This document shows positions 57,780-64,000 of a DNA stretch of 64,000 bases, piece after piece. Positions within the stretch are counted from its first letter, which is position 1, and every line of letters begins with the position of its first letter. The notes beneath the pieces were generated by a model. It was not told where the DNA came from and did no database searches. It was given only the letters and a program-made list of their open reading frames with translations. A program made the position numbers and the translations under genes. This DNA comes from Clostridiales bacterium (GTDB lineage: Bacteria; Bacillota; Clostridia; Oscillospirales; Oscillospiraceae): assembly GCA_004557075.1 (NCBI GenBank), contig SFEX01000002.1:1-64000 (forward strand). The letters run 5' to 3'.

Positions 57780-59867
57780 ATGCTCGAATTGCTTTCGCCG
57801 GCAGGCTCTCCGGAGGCGGTTATTGCCGCAGTTCAAAACGGCGCCGACGCCGTATATATGGGACTCGGGAACTTCAATGCCCGCAGATCAGCAAAGAATT
57901 TCAGCGACGAGGAATTTGAAAAGGCCGTGCGCTATTGCCGCATAAGAGGCTGCAAGGTCTATGTGACCATGAACACGCTGGTGGGCGACAGGGAGATGGA
58001 AAACGCTCTGAAGCTTGCCCGCAGGGTATCAGACTTGGGCGCCGACGCTATACTGGTTCAGGATTTGGGGCTTCTGTCGGTCTTGAGACGGGCGCTGCCG
58101 GATATACCGCTGCACGCCAGCACGCAGATGAGCATTCATAATCTTGCCGGAGCGGAGGCCGCGGCTGAGATGGGGCTTACCCGCGCCGTACTTGCCCGCG
58201 AACTGAGCTTTGAGCAAATAAAATTCATTACCGAGCATTCACCGATTGAGACGGAGATATTCGTCCACGGCGCGCTGTGCTTCTGCCATTCCGGGCAGTG
58301 CTATATGTCCTCGCTCATAGGCCGGCGCAGCGGCAACCGTGGCATGTGCGCTCAGCCCTGCCGCATGGAGTATACCATGGGCGGACGCCTTGAGAACAGC
58401 CATCCGCTGTCGCTGAAGGACAACTGTCTTGTGGACAGGCTGAGCGAGATCGAGGACGCGGGAGTTGCCTGCGTCAAGATTGAAGGGCGCATGAAGCGAC
58501 CGGAATACACCGGCATAGTCACCGGGATATATTCAAAGGTCATCAAGGAGCACAGAGCGCCGACCGTTGACGAGATGGAGCTGCTTGAGCAGGCATTCTC
58601 GCGCGACGGCTTCACGCAGGGCTATTTTAACGGCGATAAAAAGGACATGCACGGCATCCGAAGCGAGTCGGACAGGGAAGCGGAACGCATATTTTCCGAC
58701 GCCCGCAAGGAGTATATCGACAGCGAGATGCGCCGTGTGCCCATAAAATTCTACGCCGTAGTCAGCGACAAAAAGGCTGTCAGAGCCGCCGCCATTGACG
58801 ATTTGGGAAACAAGGTCGTGGCTTTCGGCAAGGAACCGGAAAACGCGATACGCCAGGCCATAAGCGAGGATATGCTAAACGACAGACTCAGCAAAACCGG
58901 CGGTACGCCGTATTACTGTGTCGAGGCTCAGAGCAGGGTTCAGGATAAGCTGTATCTGTCCGCAGCGGCAATAAACGAGCTGCGCCGCAAGCTTGTGACG
59001 GCGATGAACGAAAAGCGCGCGATACCGCCTGAGCGGGCGAGCCTGCCGATGCCGGAGCCGCCCAAGGGCAGAGCGCCGGCGGCAGACCCCGCCGTCATAT
59101 ATCAGGTGCTCTCGGCAGAGCAGCTTTCCGACGAGCTTGCCGAGCTGCGCCCGGATTATATATACGTTCCCGCCCAGCTCATGGACGAGAATTTCGATAA
59201 GGTGAAGCTCTTTACCGAGCGCGGCACAAAAGCCGTCGCGGTGCTGCCGCGCGTCATATGCGACGATCAGGTCGAGAGCGTTTTCAAAATTCTCCGCCGT
59301 CTGAACGAGCGCGGCATAAGCGAGGCGCTGGTGGGCAATGTCGGGCACATAAAGCTCGCGCGAAAGGCCGGAATGAAGATAAGAGCCGACTTCGGCATGA
59401 ATGTGTTCAATTCCTACAGCCTTGAAATGGTGGGCAAGATGAGCTTCCTGTCGGCGACGGCGTCGTTTGAAATGCGCCTTGCTCAGGTGCGGGACATGGC
59501 AAAGACCGTGGACACGGAGCTGATAGTATACGGACGGCTGCCGCTCATGGTGTCCGACCAGTGCGTGATAAGCCACTGTACCGGCGGCTGCAACTGCCAG
59601 AATCAGGTGCAGCTATCCGACCGCATGGGATCTGCTTTCCCCGTGATTCGGGAATTTGAGCACCGCAATGTTATATATAACTCCCGCAAGCTGTTCATGG
59701 CCGATAAGATGGACGACATCTACGGCGCCGGACTTTGGGGAATAAGACTGATGTTTACCACCGAGGGCGCAAGGGAATGCGTGCTGGTGGCGAAAAGATA
59801 TAAGGGCGAGGGCGATTATCAGCCTAATGATCTGACCCGCGGCCTGTATTACAGAGGCGTTGACTGA
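57780..59867 (+). CDS. U32 family peptidase (DUF3656 type)
   Basis: A 695-residue protein. The U32 core spans the first 320 residues: LLSPAGSPEAVIAAVQNGADAVYMG, VYVTMNTLVGDREMENAL, LHASTQMSIHN, EIFVHGALCFCHSGQCYMSSLIGRRSGNRGMCAQPCRMEY (the U32 cysteine signature), KIEGRMKRPEYTGIV. The second half is the DUF3656 extension with further cysteines (ISHCTGGCNC). U32 relatives include collagenase PrtC and the tRNA/ubiquinone hydroxylation proteins; several are Fe-S proteins, so peptidase activity is not proven. ATG 57780 has GAGG at 7-11 nt; ATG 57774 is too close. Confidence 0.92.
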   Translation: MLELLSPAGSPEAVIAAVQNGADAVYMGLGNFNARRSAKNFSDEEFEKAVRYCRIRGCKVYVTMNTLVGDREMENALKLARRVSDLGADAILVQDLGLLSVLRRALPDIPLHASTQMSIHNLAGAEAAAEMGLTRAVLARELSFEQIKFITEHSPIETEIFVHGALCFCHSGQCYMSSLIGRRSGNRGMCAQPCRMEYTMGGRLENSHPLSLKDNCLVDRLSEIEDAGVACVKIEGRMKRPEYTGIVTGIYSKVIKEHRAPTVDEMELLEQAFSRDGFTQGYFNGDKKDMHGIRSESDREAERIFSDARKEYIDSEMRRVPIKFYAVVSDKKAVRAAAIDDLGNKVVAFGKEPENAIRQAISEDMLNDRLSKTGGTPYYCVEAQSRVQDKLYLSAAAINELRRKLVTAMNEKRAIPPERASLPMPEPPKGRAPAADPAVIYQVLSAEQLSDELAELRPDYIYVPAQLMDENFDKVKLFTERGTKAVAVLPRVICDDQVESVFKILRRLNERGISEALVGNVGHIKLARKAGMKIRADFGMNVFNSYSLEMVGKMSFLSATASFEMRLAQVRDMAKTVDTELIVYGRLPLMVSDQCVISHCTGGCNCQNQVQLSDRMGSAFPVIREFEHRNVIYNSRKLFMADKMDDIYGAGLWGIRLMFTTEGARECVLVAKRYKGEGDYQPNDLTRGLYYRGVD

Positions 59868-59868
59868 T

Positions 59869-60435
59869 ATGGAAATTATACTTGCATCAGGCTCACCGAG
59901 ACGGCGTGAGCTGCTGAATACTCTGGGACTGAGCTTCACTGTGCACCCCGCCAGGGGCGAGGAGATGGCGCCGTTGGGCGCTGGGCCGGAGGAGATCGTA
60001 AAGGCGCTCTCGAAGGCCAAGGCCGAGGAGGTAGCACGGGAATTTCCCGATAAGCTTATAATCGCGGCCGATACGATAGTGTATCTTGACGGCAGAGTGC
60101 TCGGTAAGCCTAAGGACGAGGATGACGCGAAGGCAATGCTGTCGAAGCTCTCAGGCAGGGCGCATGAGGTTTATACCGGCGTCACCGTCATATCGGGCGA
60201 TAAGACCATTTGCGAGGCCGAGTGCACGAAGGTATTCTTCCGCGAAGTGTCCGCCGAGGAGATAGATTCGTATGTCGCAAGCGGCGATCCCCTCGACAAG
60301 GCGGGAGCTTACGGCATACAGGGCAAGGCGGCGCTTATGGTGGAAAGACTTGAGGGCGACTATTTCAACGTGATGGGTCTGCCGCTGTGCAGGCTTGGCA
60401 AAATGCTGAGGACGATCGGGGTGCGGCTGCTTTGA
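59869..60435 (+). CDS. maf: Maf-family nucleotide pyrophosphatase
   Basis: A 188-residue Maf/YhdE-type enzyme that dephosphorylates nucleoside triphosphates, including modified ones. Seen: LASGSPRRRELLNTLG as the P-loop-like start, then KALSKAKAEEVA, IIAADTIVYLDGRVLGKP, ARGHxV-like SGRAHEVYTGVTV, and KAGAYGIQGKAA with GDYFNVMGLPL. It is placed one nt after U32 and 4 nt overlapping mreC. In many Firmicutes Maf is followed by mreB; here mreB is missing. Confidence 0.93.
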   Translation: MEIILASGSPRRRELLNTLGLSFTVHPARGEEMAPLGAGPEEIVKALSKAKAEEVAREFPDKLIIAADTIVYLDGRVLGKPKDEDDAKAMLSKLSGRAHEVYTGVTVISGDKTICEAECTKVFFREVSAEEIDSYVASGDPLDKAGAYGIQGKAALMVERLEGDYFNVMGLPLCRLGKMLRTIGVRLL

Positions 60436-61280
60436 ACATTAAACAATATCTGAAGAAAAACGGAATAAAGTTAGGCGTCATTGTGCTTGTCATAGCTCTT
60501 GTTGCCGGCGTGGGAGCATATCTGCTCAAAGGCAACGCGGGGCTTGTGCAGAACCTGAGCGGCACGGTCAAAGCGCCTGTTCAGAGAATGGTAAGCTCTG
60601 TTTCCGAGTGGCTTGAGGGCATATACGGCTATCTGTACGAATATGACCAGCTTGTCGCGGAGAACGAGCGCCTGCGAGCCGAGCTGACGCAGGCTCAGGA
60701 GGAGGCGAGAAACGGCGTTGCGGCCATCGAGGAAAACGAGCGCTTCCGCAACCTTCTGGAGTTTAAGGAAAAGCACAGCGATATGACCCTTGAATCGGCA
60801 AAGGTAGTCGCGTGGACTACCTCCAACTGGTCGCATTCGTTCACGATAAGCAAGGGCAAGGGCAATGATATCGCCGTCGGCGACTGCGTTATAACAGAGT
60901 ACGGCGTTATGGTCGGACAGGTGACGGAGGTCGGCAGCACATGGGCAACGGTTTGTACGGTTATCGACCTTAACACCAATGTCGGCGCGCTGGTATCCGA
61001 AAACGGCGCTTCCGGCCTGCTGGTAGGCGATTTCGCGATGATGCAGGACGGCTGCGTGAAGCTCAGCTATCTTGCCGACGGCGCGCAGATATTCAGCGGC
61101 GACACGGTCATGACCTCCGGCTCCGGCGGAGCCTTCCCGCAGGGGCTTGTCATAGGCACGATAAAATCGGTCAAGACCGAGGCGGGCGGACAGATCGAGT
61201 ATGGCATGGTAGAACCCGGCTGCGACCTGACCTCTCTCGTGCAGGTTTTTGTAGTAAAAGATTTTGAAGTGGTGGAATAA
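60432..61280 (+). CDS. mreC: Rod shape-determining protein MreC
   Basis: A 282-residue bitopic protein. One helix at residues 12-32 (KLGVIVLVIALVAGVGAYLL), a coiled coil (YDQLVAENERLRAELTQAQEEARNGVAAIEENERFRNLLEFKE), and then the beta-rich extracytoplasmic domain with VVGQVTEVGSTWATV and GAFPQGLVIGTI. It organises the cell-wall elongation machine. The start is TTG 60432 overlapping the maf stop (TTGA); the longer frame lacks a ribosome binding site, while GGGGTG lies 8 nt before TTG. mreD follows at once. Confidence 0.93.
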   Translation: MNIKQYLKKNGIKLGVIVLVIALVAGVGAYLLKGNAGLVQNLSGTVKAPVQRMVSSVSEWLEGIYGYLYEYDQLVAENERLRAELTQAQEEARNGVAAIEENERFRNLLEFKEKHSDMTLESAKVVAWTTSNWSHSFTISKGKGNDIAVGDCVITEYGVMVGQVTEVGSTWATVCTVIDLNTNVGALVSENGASGLLVGDFAMMQDGCVKLSYLADGAQIFSGDTVMTSGSGGAFPQGLVIGTIKSVKTEAGGQIEYGMVEPGCDLTSLVQVFVVKDFEVVE

Positions 61281-61802
61281 TTGCTAAACAGAATTTTTCA
61301 GCTTCTGGAATGGAAAAAGATCCGTCTTATACTTGAATACGGTGTGTATATGCTGCTGACGATGCTGCTGCAAAGCCTGCTGTTTTCAAGGCTGAGTATT
61401 TTTGGCGCAAAGGGCTTTATAATCCCGGGGGCGGTCGTTGCGGCGGGCATATACCTCGGCGGCGTGCGCGGTGCGGTGTTCGGCATTTTTGCGGGGCTCT
61501 TTACCGACATGGCCTTTCCCGAGACGACCGTTCTGTTCACGGTGCTGTTTCCCCTTATAGGCTTCGGCGCGGGCTTTGCCTCGGAGTTTTATATAAACAA
61601 GAGCTTTTTCGCATTTATGTTTTTCAGCACAGCGGCGATACTTATAACGGGACTTGCTCAGCTTGCCTTAGCGCTCATATCGGGCGGGACGGAGATCGGA
61701 GCCGGGCTTATAACGGTGCTGCTGCAGGCGCTGCTTTCGATACCGCCTGTTATGCTGCTGTACCTGCCGTTCAGAAACAACCAGAGCCTAATGCGCAGAT
61801 AA
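61281..61802 (+). CDS. mreD: Rod shape-determining protein MreD
   Basis: A 173-residue protein of about five membrane helices. Seen: RLILEYGVYMLLTMLLQSLLFSRLSIFG, then IYLGGVRGAVFGIFAGLFTDMAFPETTVLFTVLFPLIGFGAGFASE, a pattern typical of MreD. The start is TTG 61281 directly after the mreC TAA. It is the partner of MreC in the elongasome. Confidence 0.9.
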   Translation: MLNRIFQLLEWKKIRLILEYGVYMLLTMLLQSLLFSRLSIFGAKGFIIPGAVVAAGIYLGGVRGAVFGIFAGLFTDMAFPETTVLFTVLFPLIGFGAGFASEFYINKSFFAFMFFSTAAILITGLAQLALALISGGTEIGAGLITVLLQALLSIPPVMLLYLPFRNNQSLMRR

Positions 61803-61825
61803 GCCGCGCTTTATGAGGATACCCT

Positions 61826-63907
61826 ATGAATACTATAAAGAAAGACAGATTGATAATACTTGCCGCAGTTTTCGCGGTGCTCCTGATAGTGTATCTGGTG
61901 GCTCTGTATAAGCTACAGATAATAGAGGGAGAGAAGTATTACGAGGAGAGCCGGAACAATATGGTGACCACCAGCACCGTCACCGCGGCCAGAGGTAATA
62001 TACTCGACCGCTACGGCAGGGTGCTCGTGACCAATAAATCCAGCTATGACCTCACGATAAACACCGACGAGCTGTTCCCGAACGACAACAGCGTCGATTC
62101 AAACGCGACCATACTGCGCCTTGTAAACCTCATCCGCGAGTATGGCGACGATTATATCGACGACCTGCCGATAACTACAGAGCCGCCGTTTGAGTTTGTG
62201 GACGTTACTGCTCAGGACCAGGCGAGGCTTGACGCGTATATGAAGAACAACAAGGTGCCGGAGAACGCCAGCGCCGTCGAGGTGCTCTCGAGCATGCGCA
62301 CAAGATATGATATTGACAGCAACTATACCGCCGAGGAGGCGAGGATAATCGCCGGTGTGCGTTATGCCGTCAACGTCCGCTACCTTATAAATACTTCGGA
62401 CTATATTTTCGTTCAAAACGCGGATATGAAGCTCATAGCGACAATACGCGAGAATAATATCGAGGGCGTAAATATCAAGGAATCCTTCGTGCGTGAATAC
62501 AACACAGAGGCCGCAGGCCACATTCTCGGCTATACGAGCCTTATGAACGATGAGGAAGTGGCAAAGTACGAGGGACTTGGCTACTCAGGCGACGCCAAGG
62601 TCGGCAAAGCCGGAGCAGAGTACGCTTTTGAAAAATACCTGCACGGCACTGACGGCACAGTGCGCACCACCTCCGCCGCCGACGGCACGGTCATAAGCAC
62701 GGAGTATACTGATGAGCCGGAGCCGGGCGATAATGTGTATCTGACGATAGATATAGCCGTTCAGGAAGCCGCTGAGCTTGCGCTGGAGAACGGCATAGCA
62801 AGCATCACGGAGAAGCTGAACGCCCAGAAGGAGCAGCAGATCGCAAACGGAACGTGGAAAGAAAAGAAAGATGATATAAACGGCGCAGCAGTTGCGGTCG
62901 TCAAGGTCGATACGGGAGAGCCGCTTGCGCTGGCAAGCTGGCCAAACTATAATCCCAGCGAGCTGCTCGACAAGTACGAGGAGATATCCACAGCGGAGAA
63001 CGACCCGCTTTATAACCGAGCCCTTTTCGGCCAGTATGCCCCGGGCTCAACATTCAAGCCCTGCACGGCGATAGCGGCCTTGACAGAGGGAATAATAAGT
63101 ACGAGCACGACTGTCGAATGCACCGGACAGTACACCCGCTACGCCGGATACGGCTATGCGCCCTACTGCTGGATATACACCCAGAACCATCTTACCCACG
63201 GTTATCTTAACGTTACCGGGGCAATAGAACATTCATGTAACATATTTTTCTACTCTGCCGGTCACAATCTCGGCATAGATAAGCTTGAAAAATACGCAAG
63301 GCAGTTCGGCCTCGGCGAGGCGACCGGAATCGAGCTTCCCGAGAACGAGGGCAACATGGCAAACCGCGAAAACCACATGGAGCTGGTCGGCGAGGAATGG
63401 ACGATCGGCGACAGTATGCAGGCGGCAATAGGCCAGTCGGATAATATGTTCACTCCGCTCCAGCTTGCCGAGTACTGCGCGGCGATAGCCAATAACGGCG
63501 AGCGGCACAGCGCGTCGATCCTCAAGTCCGTCAGAAGCTACGACTACGGCGAGAATGTTTACGAGCGCGAAAACGAGATACTCAGCAAGGTCGAGAGCGC
63601 GCAGTATAACTGGGACGCTGTTCACGAGGGCATGCGGCTTGTCGGCGTTTCGACGCTCTCGGGCTATACCGCCTCCAGCGTGGCATGTAAGACCGGTACG
63701 GCTCAGAAGGGCGAGAGCGTTGTAAACGACGGTATCTTCATCTGCTACGCGCCCTACGATAATCCTGAGATCGCGATAGCAATCGTTGTACAGCGCGGCG
63801 GCTCGGGCTCAAACTGTGCACCCATTGCGCGCGAAATACTCGAGGCTTATTTCAGCCTGAAATCTGCCACGGATATCACCGATGTTGAGGGTACGCTGCT
63901 GAAATAA
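61826..63907 (+). CDS. mrdA: Penicillin-binding protein 2 (elongation transpeptidase)
   Basis: A 693-residue class B PBP. One helix at residues 8-28, then the dimerisation domain with RGNILDRYGRVLVTNKSSYDL, and the transpeptidase with SxxK in YAPGSTFKPCTA (near 413), SxN-like SCN in IEHSCNIFFYS, and KTGTAQKGES near 625. It makes wall cross-links during elongation with MreC and MreD. ATG 61826 is 23 nt after mreD. A promoter for the next gene begins 34 nt after its stop. Confidence 0.93.
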   Translation: MNTIKKDRLIILAAVFAVLLIVYLVALYKLQIIEGEKYYEESRNNMVTTSTVTAARGNILDRYGRVLVTNKSSYDLTINTDELFPNDNSVDSNATILRLVNLIREYGDDYIDDLPITTEPPFEFVDVTAQDQARLDAYMKNNKVPENASAVEVLSSMRTRYDIDSNYTAEEARIIAGVRYAVNVRYLINTSDYIFVQNADMKLIATIRENNIEGVNIKESFVREYNTEAAGHILGYTSLMNDEEVAKYEGLGYSGDAKVGKAGAEYAFEKYLHGTDGTVRTTSAADGTVISTEYTDEPEPGDNVYLTIDIAVQEAAELALENGIASITEKLNAQKEQQIANGTWKEKKDDINGAAVAVVKVDTGEPLALASWPNYNPSELLDKYEEISTAENDPLYNRALFGQYAPGSTFKPCTAIAALTEGIISTSTTVECTGQYTRYAGYGYAPYCWIYTQNHLTHGYLNVTGAIEHSCNIFFYSAGHNLGIDKLEKYARQFGLGEATGIELPENEGNMANRENHMELVGEEWTIGDSMQAAIGQSDNMFTPLQLAEYCAAIANNGERHSASILKSVRSYDYGENVYERENEILSKVESAQYNWDAVHEGMRLVGVSTLSGYTASSVACKTGTAQKGESVVNDGIFICYAPYDNPEIAIAIVVQRGGSGSNCAPIAREILEAYFSLKSATDITDVEGTLLK

Positions 63908-63941
63908 TTTGAGTAAATTGCGAAAAATCAGCTAAAAGACG

Positions 63942-63970
63942 TTGAAAGAGATAAAATAATTGTATATAAT
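63942..63970 (+). promoter_or_regulatory. Promoter for a gene beyond the window
   Basis: TTGAAA 63942-63947, 17 nt, TATAAT 63965-63970. AAGGAGAAAAGG at 63987-63998 is a ribosome binding site, so a start codon should lie just beyond 64000. In related genomes mrdA is followed by minC, which is only a guess here. Confidence 0.8.
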
Positions 63971-64000
63971 ACGTTATTGAAATAAAAAGGAGAAAAGGGG

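Overview
The window looks like a chromosomal segment of a gut-type Clostridia, most likely in or near the Oscillospiraceae. Pointers are the T-box leader on thrS, a yybP-ykoY (manganese) leader on a P-type ATPase, a tilS-hpt-ftsH run, a DnaD/DnaI-type primosome pair, SLH-anchored surface protein, Gram-positive lipoprotein signals and strong AAGGAGG-type ribosome binding sites. Coding DNA is visibly GC-rich and intergenic DNA AT-rich. No tRNA, rRNA, CRISPR array or phage structural gene was recognised. Assignments are from reading the sequence and family knowledge; no database search was run.

Layout. 1-2.4 kb: end of an unknown gene, an FlK-like thioesterase, a ParA/MinD-like ATPase, then a PadR-DUF2812 pair bounded by related stem-loop terminators. 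2.4-7.4 kb: minus-strand TPR/DUF4037/acetyltransferase genes, two plus-strand membrane proteins, and a cysteine desulfurase divergent from mtaB. 7.4-11 kb: mtaB, then serC-serA behind a near-perfect promoter. 11-20 kb: a lipoprotein, a cysteine-rich trio (zinc-ribbon membrane protein, DUF5685, J-domain protein), a duplicated P-loop ATPase, a 274-nt structured element upstream of a HAD phosphatase, an Na/Pi cotransporter, and a deformylase-MarR operon with paired palindromic operators. 20-22.7 kb: cupin, YugP-type protease, LUD protein and an odd nucleotidyltransferase. 22.7-30.6 kb: a housekeeping run gdpP, rplI, dnaB, tilS, hpt, ftsH.

30.6-33.7 kb is accessory DNA: a serine recombinase, a small partner gene, tiny upstream ORFs, a broken gene and a candidate non-coding RNA, sitting between ftsH and ychF. 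33.7-40.9 kb: ychF, a TRIC-type channel, the riboswitch-controlled cation ATPase, and T-box-controlled thrS. 40.8-44.8 kb (minus): an amino-acid ABC transporter operon that also encodes a DapF-like racemase and a substrate-binding protein whose segments are in circularly permuted order. 45-47.2 kb: iscR-iscS-iscU. 47.2-52 kb: a TIGR00300/ornithine-cyclodeaminase-type enzyme, a secreted S15 peptidase with three SLH repeats, and a 53-residue gene. 52-57.6 kb: rsmE, a MATE transporter, two small HTH proteins, DUF2804, and the DnaI-like/DnaD-like pair. 57.7-64 kb: U32 peptidase, maf, mreC, mreD and PBP2, with no mreB in between, ending in a promoter and ribosome binding site for a gene beyond the window.

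The strongest candidates for something undescribed are the three-way-junction element at 15131-15404, the circularly permuted binding protein at 40852-41634, the nucleotidyltransferase/phosphomannomutase-tail fusion at 21619-22656, and the recombinase cassette with the candidate RNA at 30.7-33.6 kb.
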